Below, in pieces: positions 8,666-15,296 of a stretch of 16,075 nt of DNA. Under the pieces are notes generated by a model that did not search any database, had not been told where the DNA came from, and was given only the letters and a program-made list of their open reading frames with translations. A program made the position numbers and the translations under genes. Origin of the DNA: DATBDM01 sp036269915. GTDB taxonomy: Bacteria; Actinomycetota; Thermoleophilia; Solirubrobacterales; Solirubrobacteraceae. The first letter of the stretch is position 1; every line of letters starts with the position of its first letter. The DNA is taken from contig DATBDM010000146.1 of NCBI GenBank assembly GCA_036269915.1, forward strand, positions 1-16,075. The letters are read 5' to 3'.

Positions 8666-10365
8666 AGCAGCACGTCGACGTGCGCGAAGGCATCGACGTC
8701 CATCAGGCCCGTGTCGGTCAGCCGCAGCTGCGGGATCACGCTCAGCGCGAGGAACGAGAGCTGCATGAACGGCTCGTCGACGGTGACGCCGAGGCGCTCG
8801 GCCGCTGCGGCGTTGAGCGCGTGCAGGGCACCGGCGACCTCGCCGGCCGGGCGGTCGCTCATCAGCCCGGCGAGCGGCAGCGCGACCTCGGCGACGACCG
8901 CGCCGTCGAGCACGGCGACCTGCCCCCCGCCGAGCTCGGCCAGGCGGGCGACGGCGACCGCCATGTCGTCAGGGCTCGCGCCGATCACGACGACGTTGTG
9001 CGCGTCGTGGGCGACCGTGGACGCGAGCGCGCCGCGCCGCAGCCCGAAGCCCGTGACGTACCCGCGGCCGATCCGGCCCGTGGCGTTGTGGCGCTCGACG
9101 ACCGCGGCGTGCGCGACGTCGTCCTGCCCCAGCGTGACCTCGCGGCGCAGCGTGGTGAGGCTGTGGCTCTCCACGCCGACCGCCCGCACCCGGGTCCCGT
9201 CCGGATGGCCGAGGGCGAGGCGCGCACCGTCGGGCTCGCGACCGACGTTCACGGTCCCCCGCATCAGGGTGGGCACGGGCGCGGAGGGCACGGCGCCGGG
9301 CACGATCGCGCCGTCGCGGGCGACGAGCCCGCCGGCCTGCCAGACGCGGGCCGGGCGCCAGGAGCCGAGCGCGTCGAAGCAGAGCACGTCGGCCTGGAAG
9401 CCGGGGCCGAGCGCGCCCAGCGCGTGGAAGCCGTGGTAGCGCGCGGGGTGCGTGCTCGCGAGCAGCAGCGCATCCTCCTCGGAGACCCCGCGGGCGACGG
9501 CGAGCCGCGCGCAGTCGTTGATGTGGCCGCGGCGCAGCAGCGTGTCGGGCTCGCGGTCGTCGGTGCAGAAGGCGGCGAGCTCCGGGCCGTGCTCGACGAC
9601 CTCGCCGATCAGCGCCTCGAGGTTCTGGCTGGCCGAGCCCTGGCGGATGAACACCCACATGCCGCGGCGGCGGCGCTCGCGCATCTCCTCCGGGCGCGTG
9701 CACTCGTGGTCGGACTCGACGCCGGCGGCGAGGTAGGCGTCGAGCGCGCGGCCCATCACGCCCGGGGAGTGCCCGTCGACGCGCCGATGGCCGGCGGCGG
9801 CGATCCGCGCGAGCATCTCGGGATCGCCCGCGATCACGCCCGGGAAGTTCATGACCTCGGCGACGCCGAGCGCTCCGTGCTCGTCGATCAGGGCGCGGAC
9901 GTCGCTCGCGTCGAGCGTCGCGCCAGGCGTCTCGAAGGGCGACGCGGGCACGCAGCTCGACGCGTAGACGCCGAAGGTGAACGGGACGTCGCGCGCCGCC
10001 TCGGCGAGCGCCACGATCCCCGGCACGCCGAGGACGTTGGCGATCTCGTGCGGGTCAGCCGCGCAGGCGGTCGTGCCGTGCGGGAGCACGGTCTCGGCGA
10101 AGGCGTCGATCCACAGCTTGGTCGACTCGAGGTGCATGTGCGCGTCGACGAACGCGGGCGTCAGGGCGCTGCCGGAGACGTCGAGCACCTCGTGCGCGTC
10201 GCGCTCGCCCCAGCCCGCGATCACGCCGTCGGCGATCGCCAGCGACGTGTCGACCCACTCCTTCGTCGCCGGGCTGAACACGCTCCCGCCGGTCAGCAGC
10301 AGGTCGGCCGGCTCGTCGCCACGCGCGACCGCGACCGCGCGCGGGCTGGCGGGGGGACGGGCCAT
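8662..10365 (-). CDS. ade: Adenine deaminase
   Basis: The protein of 567 residues should convert adenine to hypoxanthine and ammonia. It has the bacterial Ade architecture: an N-terminal amidohydrolase barrel and the C-terminal adenine deaminase domain. Visible motifs are TPAFVDAHMHLEST (metal ligands His76 and His78), HGTTACAADPHEIANVLG, MNFPGVIAGDPEML, DGHSPGVMGRALDAYLAAGVESDHECT and FCTDDREPDTLLRRGHINDCAR. The C-terminal domain includes GFGLRRGALASTVAHDAHNVVVIGA. The length is normal for Ade. The ATG at 10365 is preferred over an in-frame GTG at 10395: the GTG would sit inside the intergenic palindrome and has no upstream ribosome site, whereas AGGG precedes the ATG by 9 nt. It feeds hypoxanthine to the xanthine dehydrogenase encoded divergently 47 bp away. 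Confidence 0.94.
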   Translation of the reverse strand: MARPPASPRAVAVARGDEPADLLLTGGSVFSPATKEWVDTSLAIADGVIAGWGERDAHEVLDVSGSALTPAFVDAHMHLESTKLWIDAFAETVLPHGTTACAADPHEIANVLGVPGIVALAEAARDVPFTFGVYASSCVPASPFETPGATLDASDVRALIDEHGALGVAEVMNFPGVIAGDPEMLARIAAAGHRRVDGHSPGVMGRALDAYLAAGVESDHECTRPEEMRERRRRGMWVFIRQGSASQNLEALIGEVVEHGPELAAFCTDDREPDTLLRRGHINDCARLAVARGVSEEDALLLASTHPARYHGFHALGALGPGFQADVLCFDALGSWRPARVWQAGGLVARDGAIVPGAVPSAPVPTLMRGTVNVGREPDGARLALGHPDGTRVRAVGVESHSLTTLRREVTLGQDDVAHAAVVERHNATGRIGRGYVTGFGLRRGALASTVAHDAHNVVVIGASPDDMAVAVARLAELGGGQVAVLDGAVVAEVALPLAGLMSDRPAGEVAGALHALNAAAAERLGVTVDEPFMQLSFLALSVIPQLRLTDTGLMDVDAFAHVDVLL

Positions 10366-10412
10366 GCGGCCCGACCCTACACGGTCGTCCCGCACGGGAT
10401 ACGGTGACGCCG
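10366..10412. promoter_or_regulatory. Short divergent promoter region between ade and the xanthine dehydrogenase operon
   Basis: Only 47 bp separate the two start codons, so the promoters must overlap or lie partly within the genes. The region contains a 12-bp dyad, TCCCG-CA-CGGGA, at 10388-10399, flanked by direct repeats ACGGT at 10381-10385 and 10401-10405. On the minus strand TAGGGT resembles an actinobacterial -10 hexamer, but no convincing -35 is seen. GGTGA at 10403-10407 can serve as a weak ribosome site for the ATG at 10413. Confidence 0.45.
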
Positions 10413-11267
10413 ATGGAGCTGCTGCAACCGACGACCTGGGCCGAGGCGCTCGCCGCGCGCGCCGCGAATCCGGGCGCGCTGCCGCTGTGGGGCGGAACCG
10501 ACGTGATGGTCGACGTGAACTTCGGCCGGGCGCGGCCCGAGGCGATCCTCGACCTCACGCGCGTGGCCGAGCTGACCGACTGGGGCGAGGCCGACGGCGC
10601 GCTGCGGATCGGCGCCGGCGTGACCTACACGCGCACGATCGCCGAGCTGGGCGACCGGCTGCCGGGCCTCGCCGCGGCGTCGCGCACGGTCGGCTCGCCG
10701 CAGATCCGCAACCGCGGGACGGTCGGCGGCAACCTCGGCTCCTCCTCCCCCGCGGGCGACGCGCTGCCGCCGCTGTACGCGGCCGGCGCCGAGGTCGAGC
10801 TGGCGTCGTCCGGGCGCGGCGCGCGCCGGATGCCGGTGGCCGAGTTCATCACCGGGCCGAAGCGCAACCGGCTCGAGCCCGACGAGCTGATCGCCGCCGT
10901 CCACGTGCCCGCCGCCCGCGGCCCGGAGGTGTTCGCCAAGGTCGGCACGCGCAACGCGATGGTGATCGCCGTCTGCTCGTTCGCGCTGTCGCTCGACGCG
11001 GACCGCCGGGGTGTGGGCACCTGCCTCGGCTCCGCCGCCCCGACGCCGGTGCGCGCGAGCGAGGCGGAGGCGTTCGCCGAGGCCGAGCTCGACTGGGACG
11101 GCGGCGGCCCGGTCGCGCCGGCGACGCTCGAGCGCTTCGGCGCGCTCGTCGCCGACGCCGCGCGGCCGATCGACGACGTGCGCGGGACGAGCGCCTACCG
11201 CCGCCACGCGCTGGCGGTGCTCGGCCGGCGCTCCCTGAGCTGGGCCTGGGGTGAGCTGTGCGCCTGA
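10413..11267 (+). CDS. pucC: Xanthine dehydrogenase FAD-binding subunit
   Basis: The 284-residue protein is the flavin subunit of a three-subunit molybdenum hydroxylase; it passes electrons from the iron-sulfur centres to NAD or another acceptor. FAD motifs are LWGGTDVMVD near residues 25-33 and TVGGNLGSSSPAGDALPPL from 103. These match the two FAD-binding segments of the XdhB/PucC/CoxM family. The C-terminal domain (about 170-284) fits the CO dehydrogenase flavoprotein C-terminal fold. The ATG at 10413 was chosen because GGTGA lies 5 nt upstream; a GTG at 10404 would add only three residues. The gene order FAD, Fe-S, Mo and the adjacent adenine deaminase support purine oxidation. The 3' end overlaps the Fe-S subunit gene by 10 bp. 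Confidence 0.92.
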   Translation: MELLQPTTWAEALAARAANPGALPLWGGTDVMVDVNFGRARPEAILDLTRVAELTDWGEADGALRIGAGVTYTRTIAELGDRLPGLAAASRTVGSPQIRNRGTVGGNLGSSSPAGDALPPLYAAGAEVELASSGRGARRMPVAEFITGPKRNRLEPDELIAAVHVPAARGPEVFAKVGTRNAMVIAVCSFALSLDADRRGVGTCLGSAAPTPVRASEAEAFAEAELDWDGGGPVAPATLERFGALVADAARPIDDVRGTSAYRRHALAVLGRRSLSWAWGELCA

Positions 11268-11719
11268 CCTGCACCATCAACGGCGAGCCGCGCGAGGTCG
11301 ACGGCGTCTGGGAGGGCGAGAGCCTGCTCTACGTGCTGCGCGAGCGGCTCGGGCTGCCCGGCTCCAAGAACGCGTGCGAGCAGGGCGAGTGCGGATCCTG
11401 CTCGGTCTACCTCGACGGCGAGCTGGCGTGCTCGTGCCTGATCCTCGCCGGGCAGGCCGAGGGCCGCGAGGTCGTCACCGTCGAGGGGCTGGCCTCCGAG
11501 GACGAGCTGCACCCGGTCCAGGAGGCGTTCCTCGAGGCCGGCGCGGTCCAGTGCGGCTTCTGCACGCCGGGGCTGATCGTCGCCACCCACGACCTGCTGC
11601 GGCGCATCCCCGAACCGTCGGATCCCGAGATCCGCGAGGCGCTGGCCGGCAACCTGTGCCGCTGCACGGGCTACGAGAAGATCCTCGACGCGGTGCGCCT
11701 CGCGGCGTCGCGCGCGTGA
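11258..11719 (+). CDS. pucE: Xanthine dehydrogenase 2Fe-2S subunit
   Basis: The 153-residue protein carries both iron-sulfur clusters of the enzyme. The plant-type ferredoxin domain has Cys40, Cys45, Cys48 and Cys60 (C-x4-C-x2-C-x11-C). The helical second domain has Cys99, Cys102, Cys134 and Cys136, in QCGFCTPGL and GNLCRCTGY (C-x2-C-x31-C-x-C). All eight ligands are present, so the electron path appears intact. Translation starts at GTG 11258, inside the end of the FAD subunit gene, with GGGGTGA just upstream as the ribosome site. Its stop overlaps the GTG of the molybdenum subunit gene, a pattern that would keep subunit amounts balanced. Confidence 0.94.
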   Translation: MRLTCTINGEPREVDGVWEGESLLYVLRERLGLPGSKNACEQGECGSCSVYLDGELACSCLILAGQAEGREVVTVEGLASEDELHPVQEAFLEAGAVQCGFCTPGLIVATHDLLRRIPEPSDPEIREALAGNLCRCTGYEKILDAVRLAASRA

Positions 11720-13908
11720 CGACCGTCGTCGGCACCCGCTCCGGCGTCGGCGAGAGCGTCCGCCGGCCCGACGGCATTCCGAAGGTCAAGGGCGAGTTCG
11801 CCTACGCGTCGGACCTGTGGGCCGACCGGATGCTGTGGGGCTCGACGCTCCGCTCCCCCCACCCGCGCGCGAAGATCCGCTCGATCGAGATCGCGGCGGC
11901 GCTCGCCACTCCCGGCGTGCACGCGGTGCTCACCCACGAGGACGTGCCGGGGCGCAAGACCTACGGCCTCGAGATCCCCGATCAGCCGGTGCTGGCCTGG
12001 GAGGACGTGCGCTACCAGGGCGAGGCGGTCGCGATCGTCGCCGCCGACCATCCCGAGACCGCGCGCGCGGCGGCCAGGAGGATCGAGGTCGACTGGGAGG
12101 TGCTCGAGCCGCTGACCGATCCGGAGCGCGCGCTCGACCCGGCCGTCGCGCCGCTGCATCCCTCGGGCAACCTGCTGCGTCACGTGCACATCGAGCACGG
12201 CGACCCGGCGGCCGAGGGCGAGGTCGTCGTGACCGGCGAGTACGAGGTCGGCATGCAGGACCAGGCCTTCCTCGGACCGGAGTCGGGGCTCGCGGTGCCC
12301 TCCGAGGACGGCGGCGTCGACCTCTACATCGCCACCCAGTGGCTGCACGTCGATCGCGACCAGCTCGCCGCCTCGCTCGACCTCGAGCCCGAGCGCGTGC
12401 GGCTCGTGCTCGGCGGCGTGGGCGGGGCGTTCGGCGGCCGCGAGGACCTCTCGATGCAGGTGCACGCGTGCCTGCTCGCGCTCCACACCGGGCGCCCGGT
12501 GAAGATGATGTACGGGCGCGAGGAGTCCTTCTTCGGCCACATCCACCGCCACCCCGCGCGGATGCGCTACGAGCACCACGCGACGCGCGACGGGCGCCTC
12601 GTCGCGGTGCGCGCGCGGGTGCTGCTCGACGGCGGCGCGTACGCCTCGAGCTCGACCGCCGTCTGCTCGAACGCGGCCTCCTTCGCGGTCGGCCCCTACG
12701 ACGTGCCGAACGTGCGCGTCGACGCCTCGGTCGTCTACACCGACAACCCGCCGTGCGGCGCGATGCGCGGCTTCGGCGCGGTGCAGACCTGCTTCGCGCA
12801 CGAGGCGCAGATGGACAAGCTCGCGGTCGCGCTGGAGATGGATCCGGTCGAGCTGCGGCGGCGCAACGCGCTGTCGACCGGCTCGATCCTGCCGACCGGC
12901 GCTCCCGTGCGCTGTCCGGCACCGGTCGCCGAGTTGCTCGAGCGCGTGCGCGACATGCCTCTGCCGGGCCCGCGCGCGGACGGCGGCGACCTGCCGGGCG
13001 GCGTCGCGGGCGTGACCCGCGGCGAGGGCGTGGTGCGCGGCGTCGGCTACGCGGTCGGCTTCAAGAACATCGGCTACTCCGAGGGCTTCGACGACTACTC
13101 GACCGCGCGTGTGCGGGTCTCCCTCGCCGCCGACGGCGAGCCGTTCGCCGAGGTGCACAGCGCGGCGGCGGAGGTCGGTCAGGGGCTGGTCACCGTGCAG
13201 GCGCAGATCGCCCGCAGCGAGCTGGGCGTCGAGCGCGTCGTCGTGCTGCCGGCCGACACGCAGGTCGGCTCGGCCGGCTCCTCGTCGGCGTCGCGCCAGA
13301 CGATGATGACCGGGGGCGCGGTCTACACCGCGTGCCGTGCCGTGATGGAGCTGCTGCGCGAGCGCGGCGACGCCCCGCTGGAGGAGCTGCTGCGCGACGG
13401 GCCCGTCGAGGCGACGCGCGAGTACCACCATCGGGAGACCTTCCCGCTCGACGCGAACGGCCAGGGCGATGCGCACGTGACCTTCGCCTTCGCCGCCCAC
13501 CGCGCGATCGTCGACGTCGACGTCGAGCTCGGCCTCGTCAAGGTGGTGGAGATCGCGACCGCGCAGGACGTCGGCAAGGCGGTCAACCCGCAGGCGGTCG
13601 AGGGGCAGATCGAGGGGGGCATCGCGCAGGGCCTGGGCCTGGCGCTGATGGAGGAGATCGTGGTCGTCGACGGGCAGGTGCGCAACGCGTCGTTCACCGA
13701 CTACCTGATCCCGACCGTGCTCGACATGCCGCCGGTGCGGCTCGACGTGCTCGAGCTCGGCGACCCGGACGCTCCGTACGGCCTGCGCGGGGTCGGGGAG
13801 CCGCCGACGATCTCCTCGACGCCGGCGATCGTCTCCGCGCTGCGCGCGGCGACCGGGCAGGCGCTCACGCGCGTGCCGGTCCGCCCCGACGACCTCGCGG
13901 GGCTCTGA
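11716..13908 (+). CDS. pucD: Xanthine dehydrogenase molybdopterin-binding subunit
   Basis: The 730-residue catalytic subunit oxidises hypoxanthine and xanthine to urate at a molybdenum cofactor. The N-terminal domain contains DGIPKVKGEFAYASDL. Cofactor-binding motifs follow: GGVGGAFGG at 233-241, PPCGAMRGFGAVQ at 346-358 with the conserved Arg351, then AGSSSASRQTMMTGG and the active-site loop GLRGVGEPP with the expected base Glu695. The GAMRGFG loop is of the purine-hydroxylase type and lacks the AYRCSFR loop of form I CO dehydrogenase. The length is close to that of B. subtilis PucD. The GTG start at 11716 overlaps the Fe-S subunit stop (GTGA); reading frames continuing further upstream are out of register with a plausible start. 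No XdhC-type maturation gene is seen in the window. Confidence 0.94.
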   Translation: MTTVVGTRSGVGESVRRPDGIPKVKGEFAYASDLWADRMLWGSTLRSPHPRAKIRSIEIAAALATPGVHAVLTHEDVPGRKTYGLEIPDQPVLAWEDVRYQGEAVAIVAADHPETARAAARRIEVDWEVLEPLTDPERALDPAVAPLHPSGNLLRHVHIEHGDPAAEGEVVVTGEYEVGMQDQAFLGPESGLAVPSEDGGVDLYIATQWLHVDRDQLAASLDLEPERVRLVLGGVGGAFGGREDLSMQVHACLLALHTGRPVKMMYGREESFFGHIHRHPARMRYEHHATRDGRLVAVRARVLLDGGAYASSSTAVCSNAASFAVGPYDVPNVRVDASVVYTDNPPCGAMRGFGAVQTCFAHEAQMDKLAVALEMDPVELRRRNALSTGSILPTGAPVRCPAPVAELLERVRDMPLPGPRADGGDLPGGVAGVTRGEGVVRGVGYAVGFKNIGYSEGFDDYSTARVRVSLAADGEPFAEVHSAAAEVGQGLVTVQAQIARSELGVERVVVLPADTQVGSAGSSSASRQTMMTGGAVYTACRAVMELLRERGDAPLEELLRDGPVEATREYHHRETFPLDANGQGDAHVTFAFAAHRAIVDVDVELGLVKVVEIATAQDVGKAVNPQAVEGQIEGGIAQGLGLALMEEIVVVDGQVRNASFTDYLIPTVLDMPPVRLDVLELGDPDAPYGLRGVGEPPTISSTPAIVSALRAATGQALTRVPVRPDDLAGL

Positions 13909-14153
13909 TGCCGGTCCCGCCGGCCGAGCTGACCGCGCACTTCACGATCGACGGGCCGGATGCCGCGCGCGCCGCGGCGGTCGAGGCGGCGGGGCCGTCC
14001 GGGCTGGCGCGCCACGGGGGGCCCGGCGAGACGCTGATCGCCGGACCGCGGGCGGCGGTCCTCGCGGCGCTCGGCGACGCGGTGCAGGCCGCGCTGGCGG
14101 CCGGCGCGCACGCGCTCGACGTGCGTCTCGAAGCGCCGACCGAGTCCCGCTAG
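13908..14153 (+). CDS. Small protein coupled to xanthine dehydrogenase, function unknown
   Basis: An 81-residue protein starts at ATG 13908, sharing its A with the TGA stop of the molybdenum subunit gene (TGATG). This implies translational re-initiation and co-expression. It has no cysteine, no signal peptide and no membrane segment. Predicted order by eye is strand (ELTAHFTIDG), helix (PDAARAAAVEAAG), a Gly-rich turn and strand (GGPGETLIAGP), helix (RAAVLAALGDAVQAALAAGA) and strand (HALDVRLEAP). The second half resembles the pattern of the small DUF77/MTH1187 thiamine-binding family (…G-TLI-G…AV-AAL-AG…), a ferredoxin-like fold, but this is a weak by-eye match. It could be an accessory protein for the enzyme. 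Its TAG stop shares a CTAG with the convergent acetyltransferase gene. Confidence 0.7.
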   Translation: MPVPPAELTAHFTIDGPDAARAAAVEAAGPSGLARHGGPGETLIAGPRAAVLAALGDAVQAALAAGAHALDVRLEAPTESR

Positions 14154-14641
14154 ACGGCGCGCCGATACAGCACGTGGGGGCGGCCCGCGTAGACGATGTG
14201 GCGGTCGTAGGCGAAGCCGAGCTTCTCCATCACGCGCCGCGAGGCGACGTTGTGCGGGAGCGTGATCGAGACCAGGTCCTCGATCCCGTGGCCCCGCGCG
14301 GCCTCGATCGACGCGGCGCCGACCTCCGTCGCCAGCCCCTCGCCCCAGCGCTCGGGCGCGATCGTCCACCCCGCCTCGACCTGGATGGCGCCGTCGATCG
14401 GCTTGCGCGAGAGCCCGCCGCGGCCGACGAGGACGCCGGTGTCGCGGTCGAGCGCCGCCCACCAGTTGAAGCCGTCGCGCGCCCACGCCTCCTGCACCGA
14501 CTCGACGTGCTCGCGCACCCACGACTCGTCCTGGACGCCGCCGAGCGTCGCGCCGACGCGCGGGTCGGCGAGGATGCGGGCGAGGCCTTCGACGTGCTCG
14601 GGGCCGAGCGGCTCGAGCACGAGGCGCTCGGTGAGGATCAC
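14150..14641 (-). CDS. GNAT family N-acetyltransferase (RimJ/RimL-like)
   Basis: The 163-residue protein should transfer an acetyl group from acetyl-CoA to an amine; the substrate cannot be told. It opens with ILTERLVLEPLGPEHVEGLARILADP, typical of the Acetyltransf_3 group. The acetyl-CoA pyrophosphate loop is RWGEGLAT at about 98-105, following the strand IQVEAGWTIAP. The C-terminal ITLPHNVASRRVMEKLGFAYD is the usual end of the fold. The GTG at 14641 was chosen because it overlaps the stop of the upstream phosphatase gene as GTGA and gives a normal family N-terminus; a GTG eight codons earlier is possible. It has no obvious link to purine degradation. Confidence 0.87.
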   Translation of the reverse strand: MILTERLVLEPLGPEHVEGLARILADPRVGATLGGVQDESWVREHVESVQEAWARDGFNWWAALDRDTGVLVGRGGLSRKPIDGAIQVEAGWTIAPERWGEGLATEVGAASIEAARGHGIEDLVSITLPHNVASRRVMEKLGFAYDRHIVYAGRPHVLYRRAV

Positions 14642-15234
14642 TTCAGATGTGTCGTGTCGTTCCACAGCCAGATCGCCCTCCGCTCGCGCTCGAAGCCCAG
14701 CTCGCACACCGCCCCTGTCGAGAGGCCGAGGTTGCCGCCCTTGACCGCCGGGTCCTCCATCCAGCGCGCGCCGAGCACGCGCAGCACGTGACCGTGCGCG
14801 AACAGCGCGACATCGCCGCCGGCCGCCAGCGCGCGCGCAATGGCGCGGTCGGCGCGGACGCCGACCTGATCGGGCGTCTCGCCGCCGGGCGAGTCGTCGC
14901 GCCACACGTCCCAGCCGGGCCGCTCCTTGCGGATCTCGGCGGTCGTGCGGCCCTCGTAGTCGCCGTAGTCGAACTCGTGCAGGTCCTCGTCGATCTGGGC
15001 GACATCGCCGAGCCCGGCCAGCGCCGCCGTCTCGCGGGCGCGCGACAGCGGGCTCGTCAGCACGAGCGCGAAGTCGAAGCCGGCGAGCCGCTCGCGCAGC
15101 TTCGCCGCCCCCGCCCGCCCCTCCTCGGTCAGCGGCACGTCGGTGCGCGACGTGTGCTGCCCGGACGCGCTCCACTCCGTGGCGCCGTGGCGGACGAGCA
15201 CGATCGTCGGCTTGTCGCGCTGCGACGGGGACAC
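14638..15234 (-). CDS. Histidine phosphatase family protein
   Basis: The 198-residue protein is of the phosphoglycerate mutase-like branch. The phosphohistidine motif LVRHGATEW places the catalytic His at 16, with Arg15. The acid/base region is HEFDYGDYEGRT, and the second histidine is His147 in FAHGHVLRVLG. The HTSRTDVPLTEEG segment is common in small bacterial phosphatases of this family annotated as acid phosphatases or GpmB-like proteins. Length and motifs are complete, so it should be active on some phosphomonoester, but the substrate is unknown. The best start is GTG at 15234. No Shine-Dalgarno sequence precedes it, and a strong hairpin begins 10 nt upstream. It is joined to the acetyltransferase gene by GTGA overlap. 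Confidence 0.88.
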   Translation of the reverse strand: MSPSQRDKPTIVLVRHGATEWSASGQHTSRTDVPLTEEGRAGAAKLRERLAGFDFALVLTSPLSRARETAALAGLGDVAQIDEDLHEFDYGDYEGRTTAEIRKERPGWDVWRDDSPGGETPDQVGVRADRAIARALAAGGDVALFAHGHVLRVLGARWMEDPAVKGGNLGLSTGAVCELGFERERRAIWLWNDTTHLK

Positions 15235-15296
15235 GAACGCGAGGTTAAGGGGTCTGGCCCCTCGATGAAGGGGCCAGACCCCTTAATCTGCGGTCA
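15235..15296. promoter_or_regulatory. Divergent intergenic region holding the hairpin
   Basis: These 62 bp separate the GTG of the phosphatase gene from the ATG of the oxidoreductase gene. The hairpin takes up 42 bp and leaves 10 nt on each side. Neither 10-nt flank holds a purine-rich ribosome binding site, so either the transcripts are leaderless or the hairpin affects initiation. No -10/-35 pair is evident. Confidence 0.4.
15245..15286. repeat. Perfect 18-bp inverted repeat (REP-like hairpin) between divergent genes
   Basis: The left arm at 15245-15262 reads TTAAGGGGTCTGGCCCCT. The right arm at 15269-15286 is its exact reverse complement, and the 6-nt loop is CGATGA. Each arm is itself a near-palindrome (AGGGG-5 nt-CCCCT), so alternative smaller hairpins can form. 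No run of T follows on either strand. It lies between start codons, not gene ends, so it is not a typical terminator. A repetitive extragenic element or a regulatory structure is more likely. Confidence 0.9.

Noticed and set aside
10366..10395. An earlier GTG start (10395) for adenine deaminase
   Set aside because: It has no ribosome binding site, lies inside the intergenic dyad and would leave only 17 bp before the divergent gene. The ATG at 10365 gives a normal length.
7687..10407. A 906-codon plus-strand frame across the second permease and adenine deaminase
   Set aside because: It is a shadow frame in GC-rich DNA. The composition is Arg/Ala/Gly without motifs, and both underlying genes have strong family motifs in other frames.
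11716..13908. Aerobic carbon monoxide dehydrogenase large subunit (same gene order FAD, Fe-S, Mo)
   Set aside because: The active-site loop is GAMRGFG and not AYRCSFR or AYRGAGR, and the neighbours are purine enzymes.
14150..15175. A possible fused protein with the acetyltransferase at its C-terminus and an extra N-terminal half
   Set aside because: The N-terminal half is the phosphatase gene read in the wrong frame. The GTGA junction at 14638-14641 explains two separate genes.
15245..15286. A bidirectional intrinsic terminator
   Set aside because: The flanking genes are divergent, so their starts and not their ends face the hairpin, and no T-run follows on either strand.
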